Counted from the stretch's first letter, positions 26,948 through 35,879 are shown. The stretch: DNA of 64,000 nucleotides from Flagellimonas sp947499585 (GCF_044596045.1 NZ_CP138995.1:3038001-3102000); one strand, 5' to 3'. Numbers and translations are program-made. The notes: generated by a model from the sequence alone, not told the origin.

Positions 26948-27316
26948 TTAAGCCATTGTTTCTTCCTTGCTCTTATTTTTTGCAATTCGCTCAATTAAAT
27001 CCGGTACTTTTTCAAATACTGCTGCCAATCCATGGGTTTTACCGGCCGCCAAGAATGATATTTCGTCTTCTCTACTTACCAAAAAACCGATAGGTTCTAT
27101 ACCGATTCCAGCACCAGCTCCCATTCCTTCTCCTCTACGTGCTTTACCTTCCGTGCCTTCACCTCCACCGGAGCCAAATCCCATGCCAACTTTAATAACA
27201 GGGACACATTTAAATTCTCCCAGTTGAAATTGTTCTCCAACAATAGTTTCCGTTTTTGCCTCGGACTTTATGAAGTCCGTAATCTGTTTCAATAATTCTT
27301 CAAAGTGTAAATCCAT
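26948..27316 (-). CDS. GerW/YtfJ-family protein
   Basis: This 122-residue protein matches the YtfJ (GerW) family. It has an N-terminal helix, then QFQLGEFKCVPVIKVGMGFG, a Gly-rich low-complexity stretch (GSGGGEGTEGKARRGEG), GAGAGIGIEPIGFLV and a C-terminal helix DLIERIAKNK. The family is named from Bacillus spore biology but is widespread in non-spore-formers, where its role is unknown. It lies 4 bp after a YtfI-like gene, reproducing the Bacillus ytfI-ytfJ order. Confidence 0.82.
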   Translation of the reverse strand: MDLHFEELLKQITDFIKSEAKTETIVGEQFQLGEFKCVPVIKVGMGFGSGGGEGTEGKARRGEGMGAGAGIGIEPIGFLVSREDEISFLAAGKTHGLAAVFEKVPDLIERIAKNKSKEETMA

Positions 27317-27320
27317 AACA

Positions 27321-27824
27321 TTACGTTTTACTATTAATAAATGATTTAATAAGGTTTATTGGGCGGTTATGTAGGTGTATCAATAAAAAGTTCCTTTCTT
27401 CAAAGTTGACGTTAAAATGCGCCACATAATGGTTCAGAAAAGCAAAAAGGGGGAATAGTTTTGCATTGGTCAGGCAATCACCCGTATCAATGTCCAACAC
27501 AAACTTCTTGACTTTAAAAGATTTCAGTAGCGCAAGTATTTTTTTTACTGAAATACCATTTCCCTTGGTCTTCTCCCTATTCCTGATTTTTTTCTGCTTT
27601 TTGGGAAATCGCCTTCTAAAGGGGTAGAAATAATGGTGAAAAAAGAAAGTCTTCAGTTTTAACTTTAGAATCTCTTCTTGGTCATGCTCCATACTTATAG
27701 TTGCCAAACCTCTTAGCCTAAGATAATATTGATCACTATCTGTATTGATATAAAAATCAATTGGAACCAATAGAAAACCAATGATCAACAACGCAAAAAC
27801 CACCAATACAACCAAAGCAGCCAT
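27321..27824 (-). CDS. YtfI-like (DUF2953-type) membrane-anchored protein
   Basis: This 167-residue protein has one N-terminal membrane helix (ALVVLVVFALLIIGFLLVPI) followed by a beta-rich region (DFYINTDSDQYYLRLRGLATISM). A Lys-rich linker (RRFPKKQKKIRNREKTKG) leads to KKFVLDIDTGDCLTNAKLFPLFAFL, the DUF2953-like end. It is directly upstream of the GerW/YtfJ gene, a pairing that supports the assignment. A CRP/FNR-type box is centred 52 bp upstream. Confidence 0.65.
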   Translation of the reverse strand: MAALVVLVVFALLIIGFLLVPIDFYINTDSDQYYLRLRGLATISMEHDQEEILKLKLKTFFFHHYFYPFRRRFPKKQKKIRNREKTKGNGISVKKILALLKSFKVKKFVLDIDTGDCLTNAKLFPLFAFLNHYVAHFNVNFEERNFLLIHLHNRPINLIKSFINSKT

Positions 27825-27870
27825 TTTCTGTTTTTACAACAAAAGAAATTGAATTAAAACCGATCTGCAA

Positions 27871-27882
27871 TGACCTGTGTCA
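27871..27882. promoter_or_regulatory. Shared CRP/FNR-type box, ytfI-like/exporter operon
   Basis: TGACCTGTGTCA is centred 52 bp from the leftward start at 27824 and 59 bp from the rightward start at 27936. Confidence 0.55.
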
Positions 27883-27935
27883 TTACAAATTGTACCATAT
27901 CAAAATACCTTTGAGAACAGTAAACAAAAAAATCA

Positions 27936-28400
27936 ATGAAGATGAAAAAGACTTTGTTTTTAATTGCGTTCACGGTTCTAGGAACCATGACGCTTTATGC
28001 TCAGAAAGAGAATGGGAGTTCTGATAAAACTTCCAATTATGGGAAAATGTTCAACCCAAAGACCATTGAAACTTTTGATGCATCCGTAGCATCAATATTG
28101 ACAATCTACGAAGCGCAAAAATCTACCTATGGGATACATCTAGAGGTGAAAAGTAACCAAGGAGTTATCCCTGTACATCTTGGTCCGTCTTGGTATATAG
28201 ACAACCAAAATGTTTTGTTTTCTATAGGAGATACTTTATCTATTACAGGCTCAAGAATTACTTACGAAGGTGCTCCTGCCATTATAGCCATGGAGGTGCA
28301 AAAAAATGAAAATGTTCTGCTGCTTCGTGATAAAAATGGTTTTCCTCATTGGAGAGGATGGCAAAAAAAGAACAAAAGAAACAAAAAGTTTAAGTCATAG
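27936..28400 (+). CDS. Exported small beta-rich protein (OB-fold-like), exporter operon head
   Basis: This 154-residue protein has a signal peptide (MKMKKTLFLIAFTVLGTMTLYAQ). The mature part, with GIHLEVKSNQGVIPVHLGPSWYI and FSIGDTLSITGSRITYEGAPAIIAMEV, resembles the OB-fold arrangement of periplasmic nucleic-acid/ligand-binding (BOF-like) proteins. It ends in a basic WRGWQKKNKRNKK tail. It heads the operon with an HlyD adaptor, permease and ATPase (20-bp gap to the adaptor). It may handle the exporter's substrate; this is inference. Confidence 0.65.
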   Translation: MKMKKTLFLIAFTVLGTMTLYAQKENGSSDKTSNYGKMFNPKTIETFDASVASILTIYEAQKSTYGIHLEVKSNQGVIPVHLGPSWYIDNQNVLFSIGDTLSITGSRITYEGAPAIIAMEVQKNENVLLLRDKNGFPHWRGWQKKNKRNKKFKS

Positions 28401-28420
28401 TAGAATATTCATAAAATATC

Positions 28421-29506
28421 ATGGTGAAACATTTCCTTTTTTTCGCTCTTTTTTTTGGATTATTTGGGTGTAACAATAAAACGGATAAAATATTTCCAGA
28501 AAAAATCACTGTAACAGAATCTGTATATGCTTCTGCTACAGTTCAACCAGATAGCTTGTACCAAGCATATTCTTCAGTAGTGGGAATCTTAGATAGAAAT
28601 CTGGTTGAGGAAGGTGATTTGGTGCGCAAGGATGAGAGTATTGTACAGATTATCAATACCTCTCCAAAATTAGGTGTTGCAAATGCCAAACTATCCTTTG
28701 AATTGGCAAGGGAAAATTATAATGGAAATGCTGCTGTGCTAAAAGGTATTATGGATGAAATAGAGGCATCTGAACTACAATTGAAAAATGATTCTATTAA
28801 TTACTTCCGTCAAAAAAATCTTTGGAAACAAAACATAGGTTCCAAACTGGAATATGACAATAGAAAATTAGCTTACGAACTTTCACAAAACAAGGTAAGC
28901 CTCTTAAAAAGCAAATACGAGCGCACAAAGAAAGAATTGCAAACCCAAGTAAAACAAGCTGAAAACAATTATAAAACTTCGCAAACGCTTTCAGAAGATT
29001 TTACCATAGGTAGCAAAATTGATGGCAAGGTTTATGCGCTCTACAAAAACCCTGGTGAAATTGTAAATACCTTGGAGCCTATTGCAGCGGTTGGTCTGAG
29101 CGATAAATTTATGGTAGAATTATTAGTAGATGAAGTGGATATTGTAAAATTGAATTTGGGCCAAAGAATATTGGTAACCCTGGATGCTTACAATGCTGAA
29201 GTATTTGAAGCCAGACTACATAAAATATATCCCAGAAAAGATGAACGCTCACAAACCTTTAAGGTCGAAGCTGTTTTTGTTTCTCCTCCAAACAAATTGT
29301 ACCCTGGCCTCTCTGGTGAAGGGAACATCATCATAGCAGAAAAAAAGGATGCTCTTACATTACCTAAGGAGTATCTTATTGCAGGAACCAAAGTACTGAC
29401 GGAAGATGGAGAAGTAGAGGTTATTATAGGAGTTCAAAGTATGGATAGAGTGGAAATTCTAAGCGGGATTGATGAAAATATCGCCGTTTTAAAACCTAGG
29501 CAATGA
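28421..29506 (+). CDS. HlyD/MacA-type periplasmic adaptor, lipoprotein
   Basis: This 361-residue membrane-fusion protein has a lipoprotein signal MVKHFLFFALFFGLFGCNN (Cys17). A barrel-sandwich half follows (VVGILDRNLVEEGDLVRKDESIVQI), then a long hairpin coiled coil at about residues 75-195, the second lipoyl half (IDGKVYALYKNPGEIVN) and a beta-barrel (VELLVDEVDIVKLNLGQRILVTL). It links an inner-membrane ABC pump to the outer membrane. It overlaps the permease gene by 4 bp. Confidence 0.88.
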   Translation: MVKHFLFFALFFGLFGCNNKTDKIFPEKITVTESVYASATVQPDSLYQAYSSVVGILDRNLVEEGDLVRKDESIVQIINTSPKLGVANAKLSFELARENYNGNAAVLKGIMDEIEASELQLKNDSINYFRQKNLWKQNIGSKLEYDNRKLAYELSQNKVSLLKSKYERTKKELQTQVKQAENNYKTSQTLSEDFTIGSKIDGKVYALYKNPGEIVNTLEPIAAVGLSDKFMVELLVDEVDIVKLNLGQRILVTLDAYNAEVFEARLHKIYPRKDERSQTFKVEAVFVSPPNKLYPGLSGEGNIIIAEKKDALTLPKEYLIAGTKVLTEDGEVEVIIGVQSMDRVEILSGIDENIAVLKPRQ

Positions 29507-30765
29507 TTAATTGGAAGGTCATATTGAATATTGCCAAAACACATTTGGTCACCAAATTAAAATCTACGGTTACTGCTTCTTTGGGTGTCACTTTTGGTAT
29601 TGGCGCTTACATAACCTTGGTGAGTTTTATGACAGGTGTCAACACCATGTTAGATGATCTGGTGCTCAACCAAACGCCTCACATACATCTTTACAATGAA
29701 ATTGAACCTTCTGAAAATCAACCCATAGTACTTTATCCTGAATTTAAAGATGGTTTGAACCAAATACATTCCGTAAGACCTAAACTAAGCCAAAAGAAAA
29801 TCCACAATGCATTGCCCATATTAAACTATTTAAAAGAAGATGATAATGTAAGAGGTGCTACTCCTCAAGTTAAAGCACAAATATTCTACCTCTCTGGTTC
29901 AATTGATTTAGGAGGCAATCTTACGGGAATAGACGTTATGGAAGAGGTCAGGTTATCAAATTTTCATGATTACATTACAGAAGGCACTCCTGAAGCTTTA
30001 AAAAACAACACCAATGGTATTTTGCTTGGGGCAGGTATAGCCAAGAAAATGTCACTTTCCATTGGTGACCGTGTTCAGATAAGTACGGTTAAAGGAACCC
30101 TTTTTCCATTGAAAATAGTGGGCATTTACCAAAGTGGAATTGCAGAGGTGGACAACATCCAAAGTTTTACCAATATAAACACAGTGCAAAAGATTCTCGG
30201 CGAGGCGGAAAACTATATTACGGATGTCAATGTAAAACTTTATGATATTGCTGATGCCCCCAATATGGCCAATCGTTTAGGAAAACAGTTTAATGTTAAG
30301 GCAATGGATATTAAAGAAGCTAATGCCCAATTTGAAACTGGAACCCAAATACGAAACTTGATAACATATTCAGTATCCGTGACCTTACTTATTGTTGCAG
30401 GCTTCGGAATTTACAATATTTTGAATATGCTCATTTATGAGAAAATGAAGGATATTGCCATTTTAAAGGCAACCGGGTTTTCTGGCACCGATGTTCAACT
30501 CATTTTCATGAGTCAAGCTATAATAATAGGAACCGTTGGGGGAGGTGCAGGACTTCTTATTGGATTTGGGTTCTCGCAATTGATAGATAATCTACCCTGG
30601 GAAACCGAGGCACTTCCAACAATAACCACTTATCCCATAAACCATGACCCAATGTTTTATGCCATTGGGATATCATTTGCTTTGATTTCCACCTTCATTG
30701 CCGGGTATTTACCATCTAACAAAGCAAAAAAAGTAGATCCAGTAGAAATCATCAGAGGAACCTAA
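29503..30765 (+). CDS. ABC transporter permease, LolC/MacB-like FtsX family
   Basis: This 420-residue permease has an N-terminal membrane helix (STVTASLGVTFGIGAYITLVSFM), a MacB-type periplasmic domain (about 45-260) and three C-terminal membrane helices. They include ISYS-like YSVSVTLLIVAGFGIYNILNML and the coupling segment EKMKDIAILKATGFSGTDV characteristic of LolC/E and DevC-type permeases. It overlaps the adaptor by 4 bp and the ATPase follows after 3 bp, so the three make one tripartite exporter. Substrate unknown. Confidence 0.9.
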   Translation: MINWKVILNIAKTHLVTKLKSTVTASLGVTFGIGAYITLVSFMTGVNTMLDDLVLNQTPHIHLYNEIEPSENQPIVLYPEFKDGLNQIHSVRPKLSQKKIHNALPILNYLKEDDNVRGATPQVKAQIFYLSGSIDLGGNLTGIDVMEEVRLSNFHDYITEGTPEALKNNTNGILLGAGIAKKMSLSIGDRVQISTVKGTLFPLKIVGIYQSGIAEVDNIQSFTNINTVQKILGEAENYITDVNVKLYDIADAPNMANRLGKQFNVKAMDIKEANAQFETGTQIRNLITYSVSVTLLIVAGFGIYNILNMLIYEKMKDIAILKATGFSGTDVQLIFMSQAIIIGTVGGGAGLLIGFGFSQLIDNLPWETEALPTITTYPINHDPMFYAIGISFALISTFIAGYLPSNKAKKVDPVEIIRGT

Positions 30766-30768
30766 GCC

Positions 30769-31452
30769 ATGACTATTCATAAAGTTTTAGAAGCAAAAAA
30801 CGTAAATAAATACTTTAAAAAACCTGTCTTGTTCCATGTATTAAAAGATATAAGTTTTGAAGTAAAAAGGGGAGAGTTTGCATCTATTATGGGCAAATCA
30901 GGTTCAGGAAAGTCTACATTGTTATATATCCTTTCGACTATGGATACTGACTATGAAGGTGATTTATACCTCAATGAAGAATATGTTACAGGAAGATCAA
31001 GAAACGAACTTTCCCAACTTAGGAACAAACATATAGGTTTTGTATTCCAATTTCATTATCTGCTTTTAGAGTTCAGTGTTTTGGAGAATGTAATGCTTCC
31101 TGCTAAAAAATTGGCCCAATTGAGCCATGAGGAGATTGAGCATAACGCCATAGAAAAATTGAAAATGTTGCATATTGATCATCTAGCTAAAAAAAAGGCA
31201 AATAGAATTTCTGGAGGTGAAAAGCAACGCGTAGCCATTGCACGTGCGTTAATCAATAATCCTTCAATTTTAATGGGTGATGAGCCCACGGGAAATCTTG
31301 ACAGTTACAACGCAAAGAATGTGTTCGATATTTTTAAACAACTAAAAGAGGAAGCAGGTTTATCCCTTTTGGTGGTTACACATGACAAGGATTTTGCTTC
31401 TAAAACAGACAGAATCATACAAATGGAGGATGGCTGTATTATTAACGGTTAG
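30769..31452 (+). CDS. ABC transporter ATPase, LolD/MacB family
   Basis: This 227-residue nucleotide-binding subunit has Walker A GKSGSGKST, a Q-loop FVFQFHYLL, signature SGGEKQR and Walker B ILMGDEPTGNLDS, with the H-loop VVTHDKDFA. The NLDS extension and size are typical of the LolD/MacB/FtsE group. It energises the adjacent FtsX-type permease. It is the last gene of the exporter operon. Confidence 0.95.
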   Translation: MTIHKVLEAKNVNKYFKKPVLFHVLKDISFEVKRGEFASIMGKSGSGKSTLLYILSTMDTDYEGDLYLNEEYVTGRSRNELSQLRNKHIGFVFQFHYLLLEFSVLENVMLPAKKLAQLSHEEIEHNAIEKLKMLHIDHLAKKKANRISGGEKQRVAIARALINNPSILMGDEPTGNLDSYNAKNVFDIFKQLKEEAGLSLLVVTHDKDFASKTDRIIQMEDGCIING

Positions 31453-31576
31453 CTGAAATATTTTTATAAGTGTTTATGAGATCAAGAAAAGGTCCAACAA
31501 AAAGTTTCTTATAATAACTTGAGTTCCAAATTCATTCTTTAACAGCGAATCTAATTGCCCAAAGCTGGAATTAAGA

Positions 31577-31588
31577 TGACCTAAGTCA
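31577..31588 (+). promoter_or_regulatory. CRP/FNR-type box
   Basis: TGACCTAAGTCA. Its centre is 110 bp before the GTG of the 31693 gene but 54 bp before an ATG at 31637 that opens a 12-codon reading frame (31637-31675), so a short leader may precede the gene. Confidence 0.45.
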
Positions 31589-31692
31589 TTTAAAGTATCT
31601 ATTTACTGTATTAATTTTAGCCATAGTGGCTTCTAAATGAAAATAACCAAGAAAGTTGACAAAGACCTCTTTTAATTATACAATTATAAATC

Positions 31693-31950
31693 GTGTTACA
31701 GACCTGCTTGCTTGTACAAAATCTCCAAGATGAAAAAACGGCCAATCTCTTAAAGCAGAAATTGGAGAAACTAGGATTTGTTGCTAATGTTAGCATCAAC
31801 CTTGCTGCACGTACTATCAATTTTGAGTATGCAACATTTAGGGATATGGATTCGGTGAGAAGAGAGTTGTGTAACATGGGCCACGCTCCAGTACTTCCAA
31901 AAAAAGCGCTGACAAGAAAGAGAAAACCAGTTCGCGTTCAAACCAGTTGA
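31693..31950 (+). CDS. Small HMA-like protein without CxxC
   Basis: This 85-residue protein has the beta-alpha-beta rhythm of a heavy-metal-associated domain: LLVQNLQDEKTANLLKQKLEKLGFVANVSINLAARTINFEY, then MDSVRRELCNMGHAPV. The metal-binding CxxC is missing and the tail is basic (KKALTRKRKPVRV). The start is GTG 31693, with no good ATG in frame before it. A box at 31577 suggests membership of the stress regulon. Metal binding is therefore doubtful; it may serve a protein-protein role. Confidence 0.55.
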   Translation: MLQTCLLVQNLQDEKTANLLKQKLEKLGFVANVSINLAARTINFEYATFRDMDSVRRELCNMGHAPVLPKKALTRKRKPVRVQTS

Positions 31951-31967
31951 AACTATCTGACCTCCGT

Positions 31968-32762
31968 TTATTCAATTCGATAATCTATAATATCACAGTT
32001 GAAATATTCAAAATCTCCGTTCTTTAAATTCCAAATGGCTTTCATTTTAGTGGGGATAGAGAGACCGCATTTGGTTTGATAGTTCTCTATTTTGCCCGTA
32101 AAATCCTCCAGAGTTTCAGCTTTGTACCTTTTTGACTCAAAACGGTCTATCAATCCATTCTCATCAAAATGAAAAATCCCGTTCGTTGCAGTGCTTCCAA
32201 CAATGATTGTAGCTTTCACTAAATTTTTGTCTATCTCCTTCCATTCTATAGTATTATTCAAAAAACCCACTGGATAAAAAACCAGTTCCCCTAGACATCT
32301 TCCCAAAGCACTTTCATCTGTCTCTTTGGATTGATGAACCGCTATTGATTTTAGTCCTAAGAAGCTGATATTAACTTCCCCTTTACCTTCTGTGCTTTTG
32401 TCTTTAACAAAAATGGGAAACGCTTTTGCTGCCCAAATAAATCCTGGGGGATTAGCGGTCATAAACTGTTTTGCCATAAAATGCATCCATTTTCCATCTT
32501 GTCTTTGTTTTATTTGACCCGATTGTTTGATAATGGCATGGCAATCTCTACATTTTCCAATAACACCTACTCTGATTAAGTAGCTCTTCATTTTATCAGG
32601 TAGATGAACCAAATCTTCTTTGGTCACCAGTTTCTCGGAGTTTCCAGTTAGATTAAAAAGTTGTTCTTTATCTTTTTCAACCTGTGCATTAAAATGATAA
32701 TATCCATAGAAAATACAGAGTACCAATACAAGAACAAATACTACTATAACCAAAGCTATCAT
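31968..32762 (-). CDS. DUF6544-type membrane-anchored protein
   Basis: This 264-residue protein has an N-terminal membrane helix (IALVIVVFVLVLVLCIFYGYYHF) and a soluble beta-rich domain. Features typical of this uncharacterised family are LPDKMKSYLIRVGVIGK, the KQSGQIKQRQDGKWMHFMAKQFMTA segment, LGRCLGELVFYPVGFLNN and FDENGLIDRFESKRY. The CRDCH near residue 75 could bind metal but is not a standard haem motif in context. A perfect 15-bp palindrome is 63 bp upstream and a CRP/FNR-type box farther out (149 bp). Confidence 0.65.
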   Translation of the reverse strand: MIALVIVVFVLVLVLCIFYGYYHFNAQVEKDKEQLFNLTGNSEKLVTKEDLVHLPDKMKSYLIRVGVIGKCRDCHAIIKQSGQIKQRQDGKWMHFMAKQFMTANPPGFIWAAKAFPIFVKDKSTEGKGEVNISFLGLKSIAVHQSKETDESALGRCLGELVFYPVGFLNNTIEWKEIDKNLVKATIIVGSTATNGIFHFDENGLIDRFESKRYKAETLEDFTGKIENYQTKCGLSIPTKMKAIWNLKNGDFEYFNCDIIDYRIE

Positions 32763-32824
32763 TTTTCCAAACTATTAAATTAAATAGTATTACCAAGAGC
32801 TTTCATTAAACGATATGTTTGTTA

Positions 32825-32839
32825 TTATCGTCACGATAA
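32825..32839 (-). promoter_or_regulatory. 15-bp palindromic operator candidate
   Basis: TTATCGTCACGATAA is a perfect 7-bp inverted repeat around one base, 63 bp before the DUF6544-type start. It differs from the TGA-N6-TCA boxes, so a second regulator may act here. Confidence 0.5.
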
Positions 32840-32905
32840 CAATGCCCATGTTCGCATAGTTAAGTTTTTACATTCAAACCTAGTATGAAAAAAAAGCAGT
32901 AGAAA

Positions 32906-32917
32906 TGATTTTCATCA
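32906..32917 (-). promoter_or_regulatory. CRP/FNR-type box, distant
   Basis: TGATTTTCATCA matches TGA-N6-TCA but its centre is about 149 bp from the nearest start (32762), so its role is less certain. The rest of the 32763-33162 gap holds only this, the palindrome at 32825 and the terminator at 33069. Confidence 0.35.
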
Positions 32918-33068
32918 TTAATCGATTTTCTTAATACATGAAATACGTTGTGGATACATCCTTATTTTGAGGGGTTGTTTGCATTTTAACCTCAAATACA
33001 TCTATAACATTAAATAATCAGTGTTTTATTCATACCAATACTTTTAAATCAAACTGAAATAATACTAA

Positions 33069-33105
33069 TAAAAAAAGTCCCATAGAAAAAGCATTCTATA
33101 GGACT
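33069..33105 (-). terminator. Terminator of the polysaccharide-utilisation run
   Basis: AGTCC-x-ATAGAA pairs with TTCTAT-x-GGACT (one mismatch), with a T-run on the minus strand, about 60 bp after the stop at 33163. Confidence 0.8.
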
Positions 33106-33162
33106 GGTTCAATTAAAATATATAGGGATTTGATTCTTAGAAACCCTTAATACTAAACCTTT

Positions 33163-35820
33163 TTACTTCGTCTTTTTTGTATTCTCATTATCAAGCCAAT
33201 AAATTAAATATGGAATGTTATAAGCATGCGTCCAACCAAAAACCCGGAGTCCCTGGTTAATTTCCCAATTGGTAAAACGTCCCGCACTCTTTGGTAGATT
33301 GGAGACTTTTAGCAATGCCTCGTTGTATGAATCTACAGTGTTGTATTCATCACTGCTTTTAGGCAATCTCCCTACTTCAAGTAGTTCAGCACGAATTATT
33401 GCTTCTTCAAAAAATGCTTTATGTCCACTAAACTCATAACCAATTAATAAAGGATAAATAGTAGCCAAGTAAGATTCCATTTCATGATTCAATGGGGGTA
33501 CATCCCTTATCCAATAGGCATGATTCAGTAGCGCTTTCTTTATCTCTTTTTTACCGGTAATCTGATAGTATTTGTACAAGCCTTGCGCAACATATGTTTG
33601 ACTGTATCCATACCTATCTAACAGTAAATTCCCTCCCTGTTCTTCTTGTAGCTGAAGCATTAGTCCAACCCTTTCATCCAACTCTTTTTTGTATTTATCA
33701 AGTTTGGTAGCATCATACAATTCAACAAGATTTAGTACAGACAAATACAACCTTCTTCCTCTTAAATCGTGCTCTCCCCATATACGTTTTAAATAGGTGT
33801 CTCCCGTCATTTTAGCAACTTCTAAAGCACGATGATCACCACTAATGTAGTATGATGCAATCCATCCCTGAATCCAGACATGTGCACTAAGCAAGGCATA
33901 CCAATGTTCGTTGGCATGTCTCCTACCAATTCCTAAATAAGGTGTTGATTCTGGTTCTTCTCTATAATCCCAAAAGTCTATGGCATCATTTATCTGCCCC
34001 AAATAGTTTCGTTTTTTTGGCCAATGTACATTATCCACATCCATAGTATGTCTGCTCATGGCCTGTGCCATATGGAAGTATTTTGCATTGCCAGTTCTCA
34101 TAAAATTGGTCCATAACATAAAATCAATTGTTGGCTCATTATTTGTCCATTGAAACCATTTTTTATTGTAGAAATATGTTTTCCCGTCGCCATAATCAAA
34201 CATTCCATACCAAGGTTCATTGTCTTGGTTAAATGACCACCAGTCGTATTTGTACTGCAGAGCGTTTTCAAATTGAGGATACTTATCTGAAAATGGCGCC
34301 ATATTGCCATATACCTTGGAATTTGAATACCATTCCGGAGTTGCATGAGCTATTGGACTATTGAGTACGTAATCCATTTTCTGATTTATGGTATTATCCG
34401 TTTGGTTATCATGAAAATAATAAAGGAATTCCGTGGTTTTAGTGATTCCCTGAGCAAAATTGTCTAGCATTCCACCGTCTGACTCTGTGTTATCACGAGC
34501 AAAACTCATAGGTCCATTTTCCAAAGGCCAAATATTCCCAAAGAGCGTTTTGGTGCTCGGATCAACCTCAATTCCTTTAGGATATTCCTTTAAAAAATTT
34601 TTGATTCCAATACTTACTCCTTTTTCACCATCAGAAACATCAATCCAACCTTTTGCTCTTTGTGTTTGATTTACAACCTGTTTGCCTTTTGTTACAACTG
34701 CTTTAAATATAGATTCATCACCTGTTAGCATGTTGTCACTTTCTCCATTTTTGGATTTACTCGTATATAAACTTCTCAAGCTCTGCCCATTATTTCTTTC
34801 AGGGCCTTTTTGTAAAAGACTTATCTTTTTATTCCCATCAAAATCGATCTTCTTAACTTCTTCTTCTAGGAATTTGGAATCCCAATTTCCAGTATAAAGC
34901 GGCAAAGAAACCTCTGCCTCATCACCAAGATGATATTTAAGCTGAAGCCCACAAGCCGCTATCTGATCATTTGGTTGTGTCCATCCAGCATCATTTGAGG
35001 TGTCTTCCGATATTATTTTCTTATTCTGGGTGGCAATATTTGCATGTTCTCCATCCTGCTTTTTATGTTTATCAGGAACACCTGTGTATGTCATCGTATG
35101 CAAAACCTTTACATATGTTTTTCCAGCATAAGTGTGTAACCTAATGGTAAATGGCGATAGGTTATTATCCTCTCTTCCATACATGTAGGTCCCTTCTACT
35201 CTAAAAATCATATGCATGGGGCCAGAACCTTTTTCTCTAAAAACTTCATTTATGATTGCCTTTGATGCATCAATACCTGAATCATCCAAAATATCCAGAA
35301 AGGTTCCTCTTTTATTTTCAGGAGCGGATGCTATCAGCTCATTTTCATCAAATTTTCCATTTTGATCAGAATCAAGATAAACTTCATCTAGAAATCCGTT
35401 TCCCAGTTTATTTATGGAAAAGGACAATGGTCCTGTATTTACCTTTATACCACCTCTAGGTCTCATATTGTTTGTGGAAACTATCCTTTCTTTAGACCTC
35501 ATCGGCTCAACACCTTCACCGTATTCTAGAGTATAATCAGGAGCTACTTCAGAAAAAAAGAATACCCATATCCATTTGATGCTTTCATCTGCTGGCTCCC
35601 ATGAAGTCACTTCTGTTGTCTGACAAGCTATTTCTTTTCCTTTGGAGTTCAATAACCTAACATTCCCTACAGAGTATAGTTCTCCTTTTGGAAACGGAAT
35701 ACCAATGGTTATAGGAGCCCCTTCCACATTGTTTTCAATGGTAATATTGAGTTTTTTGGTTTCAATAGCAAAAGTCTTTAGGCCCATGCAAATCAATAAT
35801 ACCAGTAATGTGTTCTTCAT
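33163..35820 (-). CDS. YetA/PcRGLX-like putative polysaccharide lyase
   Basis: This 885-residue exported protein has a signal peptide (MKNTLLVLLICMGLKTFA). The N-terminal beta-rich part (NITIENNVEGAPITIGIPFPKGEL) matches the RIFT-barrel start of the PcRGLX/YetA family, related to exo-rhamnogalacturonan lyases. The middle has a DSDQNGKFDENEL calcium-loop-like segment, and the C-terminal half is a helical, Trp/His-rich barrel (NVHWPKKRNYLGQ, GRRHANEHWYALLSAHVWIQG). It probably cleaves an acidic glycan in the periplasm. It ends the locus after ROK, MFS, PIG-L and SusD/SusC genes. The lyase assignment is by family resemblance; substrate unknown. Confidence 0.7.
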   Translation of the reverse strand: MKNTLLVLLICMGLKTFAIETKKLNITIENNVEGAPITIGIPFPKGELYSVGNVRLLNSKGKEIACQTTEVTSWEPADESIKWIWVFFFSEVAPDYTLEYGEGVEPMRSKERIVSTNNMRPRGGIKVNTGPLSFSINKLGNGFLDEVYLDSDQNGKFDENELIASAPENKRGTFLDILDDSGIDASKAIINEVFREKGSGPMHMIFRVEGTYMYGREDNNLSPFTIRLHTYAGKTYVKVLHTMTYTGVPDKHKKQDGEHANIATQNKKIISEDTSNDAGWTQPNDQIAACGLQLKYHLGDEAEVSLPLYTGNWDSKFLEEEVKKIDFDGNKKISLLQKGPERNNGQSLRSLYTSKSKNGESDNMLTGDESIFKAVVTKGKQVVNQTQRAKGWIDVSDGEKGVSIGIKNFLKEYPKGIEVDPSTKTLFGNIWPLENGPMSFARDNTESDGGMLDNFAQGITKTTEFLYYFHDNQTDNTINQKMDYVLNSPIAHATPEWYSNSKVYGNMAPFSDKYPQFENALQYKYDWWSFNQDNEPWYGMFDYGDGKTYFYNKKWFQWTNNEPTIDFMLWTNFMRTGNAKYFHMAQAMSRHTMDVDNVHWPKKRNYLGQINDAIDFWDYREEPESTPYLGIGRRHANEHWYALLSAHVWIQGWIASYYISGDHRALEVAKMTGDTYLKRIWGEHDLRGRRLYLSVLNLVELYDATKLDKYKKELDERVGLMLQLQEEQGGNLLLDRYGYSQTYVAQGLYKYYQITGKKEIKKALLNHAYWIRDVPPLNHEMESYLATIYPLLIGYEFSGHKAFFEEAIIRAELLEVGRLPKSSDEYNTVDSYNEALLKVSNLPKSAGRFTNWEINQGLRVFGWTHAYNIPYLIYWLDNENTKKTK

Positions 35821-35879
35821 TTTATATATTTTTTATTTGGTACTATATTCCCAAATGGGACTACAGTGTTTCAGAATAA

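Noticed and set aside
28001..28400. Reading the basic tail of the exported OB-like protein as a DNA-binding protein
   Set aside because: It has a signal peptide, so a cytosolic nucleic-acid role is unlikely.
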